Assembly (NCBI RefSeq): GCF_033366695.1
Contig: NZ_JAOBTQ010000001.1
Coordinates: forward strand, 1,178,001-1,242,000
Reading direction: 5' to 3'
Length of the DNA stretch: 64,000 nucleotides
Origin: Streptomyces sp. SCL15-4
GTDB taxonomy: Bacteria; Actinomycetota; Actinomycetes; Streptomycetales; Streptomycetaceae
Below the pieces are notes generated by a model that did not search any database, was not told the origin of the DNA, and saw only the letters and a program-made list of their open reading frames with translations. The translations under genes were made by a program, and so were the position numbers. The first letter of the stretch is position 1. Each line of letters opens with the position of its first letter. Shown piece after piece: positions 32,172 to 42,102 of this stretch.

Positions 32172-33332
32172 GTGACCGACCTCGCCGCGGTGAAGGCCGC
32201 GCTCAAGACCCAGGCCGTCGAGACGCCGTCGTGGGCGTACGGGAACTCGGGCACCCGGTTCAAGGTGTTCGCGCAGGCCGGTGTGCCGCGCTCGCCGTGG
32301 GAGAAGCTCCAGGACGCGGCGCGGGTGCACGCGTTCACCGGGGTGGCGCCCTCGGTCGCCCTGCACATCCCCTGGGACACCGTGGAGGACTACACCGCGC
32401 TCGCGAAGTACGCCGGGGAGCGGGGGCTGCGGCTGGGCGCGATCAACTCCAACACCTTCCAGGACGACGACTACAAGCTGGGCAGCATCTGCCATCCGGA
32501 CGCGGCGGTGCGCCGCAAGGCGGTGGACCACCTGCTGCGCTGCGTCGACATCATGGACGCCACCGGGTCCCGCGATCTGAAGCTGTGGTTCGCGGACGGC
32601 ACGAACTATCCCGGGCAGGACGATGTGCGGGCCCGCCAGGACCGGCTGGCCGAGGGGCTGGCCGAGGTGTACGCGCGGCTCGGGGACGGGCAGCGGATGC
32701 TGCTGGAGTACAAGCTCTTCGAGCCGGCGTTCTACTCGACGGACGTGCCGGACTGGGGGACCGCCTACGCCCACTGCCTCGCACTCGGCGACAGGGCCCG
32801 GGTGGTGGTGGACACCGGGCACCACGCGCCGGGCACCAACATCGAGTTCATCGTCGCCACGCTGCTGAGAGAGGACAGGCTCGGCGGGTTCGACTTCAAC
32901 TCGCGGTTCTACGCCGACGACGACCTGATGGCGGGAGCGGCGGACCCCTTCCAGCTGTTCCGGATCATGTACGAGGTGGTGCGGGGCGGAGGGTTCACCT
33001 CCGAGGTGGCGTTCATGCTCGACCAGTGCCACAACATCGAGCCGAAGATTCCGGCGATCATCCGGTCGGTGATGAACGTTCAGGAGGCCACGGCCAAGGC
33101 ACTGCTGGTCGACAGGGCCGCGTTGGCGCGGGCTCAGGCGACGGGGGACGTGCTGGGGGCCAACGCGGTGCTGATGGACGCGTACAACACCGATGTGCGG
33201 CCGCTGCTTCGCGAGGTACGGGAGGACATGGGGGTGGACCCCGATCCGATGGCCGCGTATGCCCGGTCCGGGTGGGCCGAGAAGATCGTCGCCGAGCGGG
33301 TCGGGGGCGAGCAGGCCGGCTGGGGCGCGTGA
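32172..33332 (+). CDS. rhaI: L-rhamnose isomerase
   Basis: TIM-barrel isomerase of 386 residues, of the Pseudomonas/actinobacterial type rather than E. coli RhaA, converting L-rhamnose to L-rhamnulose. Key blocks are SWAYGNSGTRFKVF, VALHIPWDTVEDY, GAINSNTFQDDDYKLGSICHPD, LKLWFADGTNYPGQDD, MLLEYKLFEPAFYSTDVPDWG with the metal-binding Glu, VVDTGHHAPGTNIEFIV (Asp and His ligands) and DFNSRFYADDDL. The GTG at 32172 has AGGAG at 32160-32164. It is the first gene of the rightward operon, under a strong promoter with a LacI operator. Confidence 0.93.
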   Translation: MTDLAAVKAALKTQAVETPSWAYGNSGTRFKVFAQAGVPRSPWEKLQDAARVHAFTGVAPSVALHIPWDTVEDYTALAKYAGERGLRLGAINSNTFQDDDYKLGSICHPDAAVRRKAVDHLLRCVDIMDATGSRDLKLWFADGTNYPGQDDVRARQDRLAEGLAEVYARLGDGQRMLLEYKLFEPAFYSTDVPDWGTAYAHCLALGDRARVVVDTGHHAPGTNIEFIVATLLREDRLGGFDFNSRFYADDDLMAGAADPFQLFRIMYEVVRGGGFTSEVAFMLDQCHNIEPKIPAIIRSVMNVQEATAKALLVDRAALARAQATGDVLGANAVLMDAYNTDVRPLLREVREDMGVDPDPMAAYARSGWAEKIVAERVGGEQAGWGA

Positions 33333-33358
33333 CGCCTCCGCCTCCGGAGCGCCGTCGC

Positions 33359-33403
33359 GGGGCGCGGGTCCGTCGTGACGTGCCGCGCACTTCCCCGCGC
33401 CCC
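33359..33403. repeat. hairpin resembling a widespread Streptomyces intergenic repeat
   Basis: GGGGCGCGGG at 33359-33368 pairs with CCCGCGCCCC at 33394-33403. The right part (GCGCACTTCCCCGCGCCCCT) resembles a short sequence found between many Streptomyces genes. It lies in the rhaI to aldolase gap and could weaken or protect the transcript there. Confidence 0.5.
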
Positions 33404-33441
33404 TTTCGCCCCTCCCCTCTTCCGGAAAGGAACCCGACCTC

Positions 33442-35481
33442 ATGACCACCCACCCCGAAGCAGCCGCTCTCCTCTCCCGCTCGCACCGCCTCGGCTCCGA
33501 TCCCCGCAACACCAACTACGCCGGTGGCAACGCCTCCGCCAAAGGCGTCGCCGGCGATCCGGTCACCGGCGGTGACGTGGAGCTGATGTGGGTGAAGGGG
33601 TCCGGGGGCGACCTCGGGACGCTCACCGAGGGCGGGCTCGCCGTGTTGCGGCTGGACCGGCTGCGGGCGCTCGTCGACGTCTACCCGGGTGTCGAGCGCG
33701 AGGACGAGATGGTCGGGGCCTTCGACTACTGCCTGCACGGCAGGGGCGGGGCCGCGCCGTCCATCGACACCGCCATGCACGCCCTGGTGGACGCCCCGCA
33801 CGTGGACCATCTGCATCCGGACTCCGGTATCGCGCTGGCCTGCGCGGCCGACGGGGAGAAGCTGACCGCCGAGTGTTTCGGGGACCGCGTGGTGTGGGTG
33901 CCGTGGCGGCGGCCCGGGTTCCAGCTCGGGCTGGACATCGCCGCGGTCAAGGCCGCCCATCCGCGGGCCGTCGGATGCGTCCTCGGCGGGCACGGGATCA
34001 CCGCCTGGGGCGACTCGTCCGAGGAGTGCGAACGCAACTCGCTGTACATCATCCGCACCGCCGAGGCGTTCCTCGCCGAAAGGGGCAGGGCCGAGCCGTT
34101 CGGGCCGGTCGTCGCCGGGTACGAGGCGCTGCCCGAGGCCGAGCGCAGGGAGCGGGCCGCCGCGCTCGCGCCGTACGTCCGGGGCCTGGCCTCGCGGGAC
34201 CGGGCGCAGGTGGGCCACTTCACCGACTCCGACGCCGTCCTGGACTTCCTGGCCCGCGCCGAGCACCCCCGGCTGGCGGCCCTCGGCACCTCCTGCCCCG
34301 ATCACTTCCTGCGCACCAAGGTACGGCCGCTCGTGCTGGACCTGCCGCCGGCCGCGCCGCTGGAGGACGCCGTCGCCCGGCTGAAGGAGCTGCACGCCGC
34401 CTACCGGGAGGAGTACGCCGCCTACTACCGGCGGCACGCGCTGCCCGACTCCCCCGCCATGCGCGGCGCCGACCCGGCCATCGTGCTGATCCCGGGTGTC
34501 GGCATGTTCAGTTTCGGCAAGGACAAGCAGACCGCCCGGGTGGCCGGCGAGTTCTACGTGAACGCGATCAACGTCATGCGGGGTGCCGAGGCGGTCTCGT
34601 CGTACGCGCCCATCGAGGAGTCGGAGAAGTTCCGCATCGAGTACTGGGCGCTGGAGGAGGCCAAGCTCCGCCGGATGCCGGCGCCCGAGCCGCTCGCCAC
34701 GCGGGTCGCGCTGGTGACGGGCGCGGGCAGCGGGATCGGCAGGGCCGTCGCGCACCGGCTGGTCGCGGAGGGCGCCTGTGTCGTCGTCGCCGACCTGAAC
34801 GCCGAGGGCGCGGCGCGGGTCGCCGAGGAGCTGGGCGGTCCGGACAAGGCCGTCGCCGTCACCGTGGACGTCACCTCCGAGGAGCAGATCGCCGCCGCGT
34901 TCCGGTCCGCGGCGCTCGCCTTCGGCGGGGTCGACCTCGTCGTGAACAACGCCGGGATCTCCGTCTCCAAGCCGCTGCTGGAGACCACCGCCCGGGACTG
35001 GGACCTCCAGCACGACGTCATGGCCCGCGGCTCGTTCCTGGTGTCGCGGGAGGCGGCACGGGTGATGACGGCGCAGGGGCTGGGCGGCGACATCGTGTAC
35101 ATCGTCTCGAAGAACGCCGTCTTCGCCGGGCCGAACAACATCGCCTACTCGGCCACCAAGGCCGACCAGGCCCACCAGGTGCGGCTGCTGGCGGCCGAGT
35201 TGGGCGAGCACGGGATCCGGGTGAACGGGGTCAACCCGGACGGTGTGGTGCGCGGCTCCGGGATCTTCGCCGGGGGCTGGGGCGCGCGGCGGGCCGCCGT
35301 GTACGGGGTGCCGGAGGAGAAGCTGGGCGAGTTCTACGCACAGCGGACGCTGCTCAAGCGCGAGGTGCTGCCCGAGCACGTGGCGAACGCGGTGTTCGCG
35401 CTGACCGGCGGGGACCTCACGCACACCACCGGGGTGCACCTCCCGGTCGACGCGGGCGTGGCGGCCGCGTTCCTGCGATGA
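33442..35481 (+). CDS. rhaD: bifunctional rhamnulose-1-phosphate aldolase / lactaldehyde dehydrogenase
   Basis: Fusion protein of 679 residues. Residues about 1-400 are a class II aldolase (NTNYAGGNASAKG, VKGSGGDLGTL, zinc-type region HVDHLHPDSGIA and GCVLGGHGITAWG). Residues about 420-679 are an SDR with VALVTGAGSGIGRAVAH, DVTSEEQIAAAF, VVNNAGIS and the YSATK motif. The aldolase half splits L-rhamnulose-1-phosphate to DHAP and L-lactaldehyde, and the dehydrogenase half oxidises the lactaldehyde to L-lactate, as in Bacillus RhaEW. A Ser-like catalytic position before YSATK reads YIVSKNAVFAG. The ATG at 33442 has GGAAAGGAA upstream. rhaB follows with an ATGA overlap. Confidence 0.92.
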   Translation: MTTHPEAAALLSRSHRLGSDPRNTNYAGGNASAKGVAGDPVTGGDVELMWVKGSGGDLGTLTEGGLAVLRLDRLRALVDVYPGVEREDEMVGAFDYCLHGRGGAAPSIDTAMHALVDAPHVDHLHPDSGIALACAADGEKLTAECFGDRVVWVPWRRPGFQLGLDIAAVKAAHPRAVGCVLGGHGITAWGDSSEECERNSLYIIRTAEAFLAERGRAEPFGPVVAGYEALPEAERRERAAALAPYVRGLASRDRAQVGHFTDSDAVLDFLARAEHPRLAALGTSCPDHFLRTKVRPLVLDLPPAAPLEDAVARLKELHAAYREEYAAYYRRHALPDSPAMRGADPAIVLIPGVGMFSFGKDKQTARVAGEFYVNAINVMRGAEAVSSYAPIEESEKFRIEYWALEEAKLRRMPAPEPLATRVALVTGAGSGIGRAVAHRLVAEGACVVVADLNAEGAARVAEELGGPDKAVAVTVDVTSEEQIAAAFRSAALAFGGVDLVVNNAGISVSKPLLETTARDWDLQHDVMARGSFLVSREAARVMTAQGLGGDIVYIVSKNAVFAGPNNIAYSATKADQAHQVRLLAAELGEHGIRVNGVNPDGVVRGSGIFAGGWGARRAAVYGVPEEKLGEFYAQRTLLKREVLPEHVANAVFALTGGDLTHTTGVHLPVDAGVAAAFLR

Positions 35482-36944
35482 GCACGGGCGTGAAGGCGTA
35501 CGCGGCGGTCGACCTGGGCGCGTCCAGCGGGCGGGTCATGGTGGGCCGGGTGGGTCCGGACTCGGTGGAGCTGACCGAGGCGCACCGGTTCCCGAACCGG
35601 CCGGTGCGCCTGCCGGAGGGGCTGCGCTGGGACATCCTCGCGCTGTACGGCGGTGTCCTGGACGGGCTGCGGGCGGCGGGCACGCACTGCGCGGACGGCC
35701 CGCTCGCCTCCGTCGGCATCGACAGCTGGGCGGTGGACTACGGCCTGCTGGACGCCGACGGGGCACTGCTCGGCAATCCGGCGCACTATCGCGACGCCCG
35801 TACCGAAGGGGTCGCGGAGAAGGTGTGGGCGACCGTGCCGGCGGCGGAGCTGTACGCGGCGACGGGCCTTCAGCACGCGCCGTTCAACACGCTGTACCAG
35901 CTCACGGCCGACCGCCCGACCGCCCGGTTCGCGCACGCGGCACGGGTGCTGCTCGTCCCGGACCTGCTGACGTACTGGCTCACCGGCGAGCAGGGCACCG
36001 AGCTGACCAACGCCTCCACCACGCAGCTCGTCGACCCGCGGACCCGGACCTGGGCGTACGAGGTCGCCGACCGGCTGGGCATCGACCTCGCCCTGTTCGC
36101 GCCGCTGCGGCAGCCGGGCGATCCGGCCGGGACCCTGCGGCCCCGGGTGCTGGCGGAGACCGGGCTGCGCGGCCCGGTGCCGGTGACGGCGGTCGGCTCG
36201 CACGACACCGCGTCGGCGGTGGTGGCCGTCCCCGCGACCGGCGAGCGGTTCGCCTACATCTGCACCGGCACCTGGTCCCTGGCCGGCCTGGAGCTGTCCG
36301 CGCCGGTGCTCACCGAGGAGAGCCGGGCCGCGAACTTCACCAACGAACTGGGGCTGGACGGCACGGTCCGCTACCTGCGCAACATCATGGGGCTGTGGCT
36401 GCTCCAGGAGTGCGTACGGGCCTGGGGGGAGCCGGATCTCGGGCTGCTGCTGCGGGAGGCGGCGACCGTGCCGACGCTGCGGTCGGTGGTGGACGCGGGC
36501 GCCGCGGCGTTCCTCGCGCCGGGCCGGATGCCGGAGCGGATCGCCGAGGCGTGCCGGGCCTCGGGACAGCCGGTGCCCGTGACCCGGGCCGAGGTGACCC
36601 GGTGCATCCTGGACTCGCTGGCCCTCGCCCACCGGCGGGCCGTGCTGGACGCGGCCCGGCTGGCCGACCATCCGGTGGACGTGGTCTACCTGGTGGGCGG
36701 CGGCACCCGCAACGCGCTGCTGTGCCAGCTGACGGCCGACGCCTGCGGGCTGCCGGTCGTCGCGGGCGCGACCGAGGCGGCGGCGCTCGGCAATGTGCTG
36801 GTGCAGGCCCGCGCGCACGGACTCGCCGGCGATCTGCCCGCGCTGCGCCGGCTGCTCACCCGCACCCAGCCGCTCACCCGGTACACGCCCCGGGGGGACA
36901 CCGGCCGGTGGCGGGCGGCCGAGGCCCGGCTCGCCGCGCGGTGA
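35478..36944 (+). CDS. rhaB: rhamnulokinase
   Basis: FGGY sugar kinase of 488 residues that phosphorylates L-rhamnulose at C1. Seen are the N-terminal phosphate loop AAVDLGASSGRVMVG, the RhaB-specific FPNRPVRLPEGLRWDI, IDSWAVDYGLL with the catalytic Asp region, GLQHAPFNTLYQL, the FGGY mid motif VTAVGSHDTASAVVAVP, FAYICTGTWSLAGLEL and the C-terminal adenosine motif VYLVGGGTRNALLCQLTAD. The ATG overlaps the aldolase stop, so the two are translationally coupled. The gene order isomerase, aldolase fusion, kinase places all three catabolic steps in one operon. Confidence 0.94.
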   Translation: MSTGVKAYAAVDLGASSGRVMVGRVGPDSVELTEAHRFPNRPVRLPEGLRWDILALYGGVLDGLRAAGTHCADGPLASVGIDSWAVDYGLLDADGALLGNPAHYRDARTEGVAEKVWATVPAAELYAATGLQHAPFNTLYQLTADRPTARFAHAARVLLVPDLLTYWLTGEQGTELTNASTTQLVDPRTRTWAYEVADRLGIDLALFAPLRQPGDPAGTLRPRVLAETGLRGPVPVTAVGSHDTASAVVAVPATGERFAYICTGTWSLAGLELSAPVLTEESRAANFTNELGLDGTVRYLRNIMGLWLLQECVRAWGEPDLGLLLREAATVPTLRSVVDAGAAAFLAPGRMPERIAEACRASGQPVPVTRAEVTRCILDSLALAHRRAVLDAARLADHPVDVVYLVGGGTRNALLCQLTADACGLPVVAGATEAAALGNVLVQARAHGLAGDLPALRRLLTRTQPLTRYTPRGDTGRWRAAEARLAAR

Positions 36945-37038
36945 ACCGCCCTCTCCCCGCCGCCGGACCCCGCCGACTACCCTGCACTGGTCCGATGATC
37001 TGTTCCACTCGTCCGACGACCGACACCGAGGAGCCTCG

Positions 37039-37794
37039 ATGCGTGTCGCCCTGTTCCTGACCTGTGTCAACGACACGCTGTATCCGGACACGGGCCGGGC
37101 CGTGGTGAAGCTGCTGACCAGACTGGGTGTCGACGTCGACTTCCCGATGGGCCAGAGCTGCTGCGGGCAGGCGCACTACAACACCGGTTACCGTCATGAG
37201 GCCGAGCCGCTGGCCCGGAACTTCTCCGATGTCTTCGGCGGCTACGAGGCGATCGTAACCCCGTCCGGGTCGTGCGGGGCGATGGTGCGGGAGCTGTATC
37301 CCCGGCTGGGCGAACGGGCCCGGGCCGAGGGGCGCGGGGACGGGCTCGCCCGGACGCTGGCACCGGTGGTGCCGAAGACGTACGAGCTGACGGAGTTCCT
37401 GGTCGATGTGCTCGGCGTGACGGACGTCGGCGCCTGTTACCCGCACACGGTCACCTATCACCCGACCTGTCACGGGCTGCGCGGCCTCGGGCTCGGGGAC
37501 CGGCCGCGCCGGCTGCTGCGGGCGGTGAAGGGGCTGGAGCTGGTCGAGCTGCCGGGGGCCGAGGAGTGCTGCGGGTTCGGCGGCACGTTCGCGGTGAAGA
37601 ACGCCGACGTGTCGGCGGCGATGGGCGTGGACAAGGTGCGCAACGCGGAGTCGACGGGCGCCGAGGTGCTGTGCGCGGCCGACAACTCCTGCCTCATGCA
37701 CCTCGGCGGCACGATGAGCCGGCTGCGCAGCGGCATGCGGCCGGTGCACATCGCGGAGATCCTGGCGAGCACGGAGGAGGAACCGGCGGTATGA
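37039..37794 (+). CDS. lutA: L-lactate utilisation protein LutA
   Basis: Protein of 251 residues with two cysteine-rich CCG domains that bind iron-sulfur or redox centres: GQSCCGQAHYNTGY with the paired PSGSCGAMV, and YHPTCHGLR with AEECCGFGGTF and NSCLMHLGG. It is a subunit of the LutABC (LldEFG) complex, which oxidises L-lactate to pyruvate. The ATG at 37039 has GAGGAG at 37028-37033. It begins 94 bases after rhaB, in the same direction, and its stop overlaps lutB. The context suggests the complex consumes lactate made by the aldolase-dehydrogenase fusion. Confidence 0.92.
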   Translation: MRVALFLTCVNDTLYPDTGRAVVKLLTRLGVDVDFPMGQSCCGQAHYNTGYRHEAEPLARNFSDVFGGYEAIVTPSGSCGAMVRELYPRLGERARAEGRGDGLARTLAPVVPKTYELTEFLVDVLGVTDVGACYPHTVTYHPTCHGLRGLGLGDRPRRLLRAVKGLELVELPGAEECCGFGGTFAVKNADVSAAMGVDKVRNAESTGAEVLCAADNSCLMHLGGTMSRLRSGMRPVHIAEILASTEEEPAV

Positions 37795-39269
37795 GCGGCA
37801 CGTTCGTCGGCATGCCGGCCTTTCCCGAGGCCGCGCGCGACGCCGTCCACAACCCCACGCTGCGCGGCAATCTGCGCCACGCCACGCACACCATCCGCGC
37901 CAAACGGGCCAAGGCCGTCGGCGAGTTGTCCGACTGGGCGGCGCTGCGCGAGGCGGGCCGGCGGATCAAGGACCACACCCTGCGCCATCTCGACCGGTAT
38001 CTGGTGGAGCTGGAGGAGTCGGTCACCGCGGCCGGAGGCACGGTCCACTGGGCGGCGGACGCCGCGGAGGCCAACCGGATCGTCACCGAACTGGTCAGGG
38101 CCACCGGCGAGTCGGAGGTCGTCAAGGTCAAGTCGATGGCCACGCAGGAGATCGAGCTGAACGAGGCCCTCGCGGCGGCGGGCATCAGCGCCTACGAGAC
38201 CGATCTCGCCGAGCTGATCGTGCAGTTGGGCAAGGACCGCCCCTCGCACATCCTCGTCCCCGCCATCCACCGCAACCGGGGCGAGATCCGGGACATCTTC
38301 GCGCACGAGATGGGCGAGTGGGGCCGGCCCGCGCCGGAGAACCTGACGGACGCGCCCGCCGATCTCGCCGAGGCGGCCCGGCTGCACCTGCGGGAGAAGT
38401 TCCTGCGGGCGAAGGTCGGCATCTCCGGCGCCAACTTCATGGTCGCCGAGACCGGCACGCTCGTGGTCGTCGAGTCCGAGGGCAACGGCCGGATGTGTCT
38501 GACCCTGCCCGAGACGCTGATCTCGGTCGTGGGCATCGAGAAGGTCGTGCCCACCTGGCGGGACCTGGAGGTCTTCCTCCAGACCCTGCCCCGCTCCTCG
38601 ACCGCCGAGCGCATGAACCCGTACACCAGCATGTGGACCGGCACCACCGGCGAGGACGGCCCGCGCGCCTTCCACCTGGTGCTGCTCGACAACGGCCGCA
38701 CCGACACCCTCGCCGACACCGTCGGCCGCCAGGCGCTGCGCTGCATCCGCTGCTCGGCCTGCCTGAACGTGTGCCCGGTGTACGAGCGGGCCGGCGGGCA
38801 CGCCTACGGCTCGGTCTACCCCGGCCCCATCGGCGCCATCCTCAGCCCCCAGCTGCGCGGCACGGGCAGCGAGATCGACGCCTCGCTGCCGTACGCCTCG
38901 TCGCTGTGCGGGGCGTGCTACGAGGTGTGCCCGGTCGCCATCGACATCCCCGAGGTGCTGGTGCACCTGCGGGAGCGGGTGGTGCAGGGCGGTCCGGCGG
39001 TGCGGCGGGGCAACAGGGTGCTGCTGAAGCCGGCGAAGGGGCACGCGGCCGAGCGGGCGGCGATGCGCGCGGCACGCTGGGCGTTCACCCACCCCGGGGC
39101 CCTGCGCGCGGGCCAGCGGCTGGCCTCCCGGACGCGCCGGCTGCACCCGCGCGCCCTGCCGGGTCCGGGCCGGGCGTGGAGCGCCGCGCGGGACCTGCCG
39201 GCCGTGCCGCCGGAGCCCTTCCGGGACTGGTGGCAGCGCACGCGCGGCGGGAAGGACGGCGGCAGGTGA
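37791..39269 (+). CDS. lutB: L-lactate utilisation protein LutB
   Basis: Iron-sulfur subunit of the L-lactate oxidising complex, 492 residues. The N-terminal part is the LUD domain (VVKVKSMATQEIELNEAL, GISGANFMVAETGTLVVVE, EGNGRMCLTLPE). Two ferredoxin-type 4Fe-4S clusters follow: CIRCSACLNVCPVY near residue 320 and CGACYEVCPVAIDIPEV near residue 375. A basic C-terminal region ends FRDWWQRTRGG. ATGA overlap with lutA and GTGA overlap with lutC indicate coupled translation and a fixed subunit ratio. Confidence 0.93.
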   Translation: MSGTFVGMPAFPEAARDAVHNPTLRGNLRHATHTIRAKRAKAVGELSDWAALREAGRRIKDHTLRHLDRYLVELEESVTAAGGTVHWAADAAEANRIVTELVRATGESEVVKVKSMATQEIELNEALAAAGISAYETDLAELIVQLGKDRPSHILVPAIHRNRGEIRDIFAHEMGEWGRPAPENLTDAPADLAEAARLHLREKFLRAKVGISGANFMVAETGTLVVVESEGNGRMCLTLPETLISVVGIEKVVPTWRDLEVFLQTLPRSSTAERMNPYTSMWTGTTGEDGPRAFHLVLLDNGRTDTLADTVGRQALRCIRCSACLNVCPVYERAGGHAYGSVYPGPIGAILSPQLRGTGSEIDASLPYASSLCGACYEVCPVAIDIPEVLVHLRERVVQGGPAVRRGNRVLLKPAKGHAAERAAMRAARWAFTHPGALRAGQRLASRTRRLHPRALPGPGRAWSAARDLPAVPPEPFRDWWQRTRGGKDGGR

Positions 39270-39907
39270 ACAGCAGGGAGCGGGTGCTGGGCCGGGTGCG
39301 GCGGGCCCTCGCGGACGTGACACCGGACGAGCGGCCCTACGAGCAGGCCGTACCCCGGGAGTATCTGCGCGAGCACGGGCAGCGGACCGCCGAGGAGACG
39401 GTGGAGCTGCTGGCGGAGAACCTGGCGGACTACCGGGCGCTCGTGCACCGCTGCGGCACGGAGGACCTGCCGGCGCTCGTCGGGCGGCTGCTGGCCGGGC
39501 GCGGCTCCCGGGAGGTGCTTCTCCCGCCGGGACTGCCCGTGGAGTGGCTGTCCGCCACGGACGCGGTACGGGTTCCCGACGCGGCGGCGGACACCGCCCG
39601 GCGGCTGGACCGGGTGGACAGCGTGGTGACCGGCTGCGCCGTGGCGATCGCCGAGACCGGCACCCTCGTCCTCGACGGCTCCCCGGACCAGGGCCGGCGC
39701 CGTGTCTCGCTGATTCCGGACCACCACATCTGTGTCGTCCGCGTCCCGGACCAGGTCGTCTCCTCCGTCCCGCAGGCCCTCGAACGCCTCGCCGCGACCC
39801 GCCCGCTGACCTGGATCTCGGGCCCGTCGGCCACCAGCGACATCGAACTGGACCGGGTGGAGGGCGTGCACGGTCCCCGCACCCTGGAGGTGATCCTGCT
39901 CGGCTGA
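39266..39907 (+). CDS. lutC: L-lactate utilisation protein LutC
   Basis: LUD domain protein of 213 residues, third subunit of the L-lactate oxidising complex: SRERVLGRVRRALADV at the start, VTGCAVAIAETGTLVLDGS, RRVSLIPDHHICVV and WISGPSATSDIELDRVEGVHG at the end. The GTG start overlaps the lutB stop. The ending GVHGPRTLEVILL is the most conserved part of the family. It is the last gene of the rightward rhamnose/lactate set. Confidence 0.92.
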   Translation: MNSRERVLGRVRRALADVTPDERPYEQAVPREYLREHGQRTAEETVELLAENLADYRALVHRCGTEDLPALVGRLLAGRGSREVLLPPGLPVEWLSATDAVRVPDAAADTARRLDRVDSVVTGCAVAIAETGTLVLDGSPDQGRRRVSLIPDHHICVVRVPDQVVSSVPQALERLAATRPLTWISGPSATSDIELDRVEGVHGPRTLEVILLG

Positions 39908-39936
39908 CCGGCCTCGGTACGCGGGGTCCGCCGGTC
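39905..39936 (+). terminator. possible terminator after lutC
   Basis: GACCGGC at 39905-39911 pairs with GCCGGTC at 39930-39936 around an 18-base loop. It begins at the lutC stop. There is no T tract and the loop is long, so this is tentative. Confidence 0.35.
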
Positions 39937-39984
39937 GGGGCACGACGGGATGAGGCCCCGGACCGGCTGCCGTAGCGTGGGGGA

Positions 39985-41139
<1,155 letters not shown>

Positions 41140-41145
41140 GGCGGG

Positions 41146-42102
41146 CTACTTCAGCAGTCCCTTGTCCTCCAGGTAGGCGCGGGCCACCTCGGCGGGCAGC
41201 CGCCGCGCGCCGTCGACCTGCCGGTTCATCGCGGCCAGGTCGGCGGTGGTGAGCACGGCGCCGAGCCGGCCCAGGGCCTTCGCCACCCGTGCGCCGCCCG
41301 CGCGGGCGCGGTTGACGACCGGGACGACGTGGTCGGCGTTCTGCAGCCGCTTGTCGTCGGCGAGCAGGACCAGGCCGAAGGAGTCGAGGGTGGCGTCGGT
41401 GGTGGTGGTCAGCACCATCTGGTCCCGGCCCTGCTGCACGGCCCGCTTGGCCTGCGTGGTGCCGACGCCCTTGGGGTCGATCCCGGTGATGTCGATGCCG
41501 TAGACCTTCCGCAGGCCCGGGGCGCAGTACGGCCGCCGGACGCACTCGTCGCCGGCCGCGAGCCGCACCGGCAGCCCGGCGGCGCCTAGGTCGCCGAGGG
41601 TCCGCAGGCGGTGCCGCCGGGCGTAGCCGGCGGTCACCGCGAAGGCGTTCTGGTCGACGGCCCGGCCCGGTGCGAGGACGGTCAGGCCGCGGGGCGTGGC
41701 GAGGGCACGCAGCGCCTTCATCGTGGCGCCGAGGTCGGGCGAGCCCACCGGGGCCGCGGCGGCGCCGTGCGTCCTGGCGTTCAGCCAGTCGGCGAAGGTG
41801 GCCGCGTACTCGGGTACGACGTCGATCCGGCCGGTCTCCAGGGCCGGTTCGTACAGTTCCCGGTTGGCGACGGTGAGGAGGGAGGTCCGGTACCCGGCGT
41901 CGTCGAGCAGCCGGGCGTACAGCTGGGCGAGCAGGTCGCTCTCGGTGAAACCGGCCGAGCCGATGGTCAGACTGCGGCTGTCACCGGGCGCGGCGGTGAC
42001 CCGGCCGCGGTCCTCCAGGGCGGGGCCGGTGGCACAGGCGCCGAGGGCCAGGAGGGCGAGGGCGGTGAGCACGGCACGGGCGGGTGTCCGGGGGCTTCTC
42101 AT
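41146..42102 (-). CDS. osmolyte ABC transporter substrate-binding lipoprotein (OpuCC-like)
   Basis: Binding protein of 318 residues with a lipoprotein signal (VLTALALLALGACATG, lipobox LGAC). The mature part is of the OpuAC type: LTIGSAGFTESDLLAQLYARLL, DVVPEYAATFADWLN, AVDQNAFAVT, LAAGDECVRRPYCAPGLRKVYG, VLTTTTDATLDSFGLVLLADDK. The repeated aromatic and Asp/Glu positions suit binding of a quaternary amine. Its ATG overlaps the stop of the permease upstream, so it is the last of three coupled genes, and it ends six bases from the convergent ATPase stop. Confidence 0.9.
   Translation of the reverse strand: MRSPRTPARAVLTALALLALGACATGPALEDRGRVTAAPGDSRSLTIGSAGFTESDLLAQLYARLLDDAGYRTSLLTVANRELYEPALETGRIDVVPEYAATFADWLNARTHGAAAAPVGSPDLGATMKALRALATPRGLTVLAPGRAVDQNAFAVTAGYARRHRLRTLGDLGAAGLPVRLAAGDECVRRPYCAPGLRKVYGIDITGIDPKGVGTTQAKRAVQQGRDQMVLTTTTDATLDSFGLVLLADDKRLQNADHVVPVVNRARAGGARVAKALGRLGAVLTTADLAAMNRQVDGARRLPAEVARAYLEDKGLLK

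Noticed and set aside
33394..33420. Rho-independent terminator inside the rha operon
   Set aside because: The hairpin has a long loop and no T tract, and resembles a common Streptomyces interspersed sequence; the genes on both sides belong to one pathway, so full termination is unlikely.
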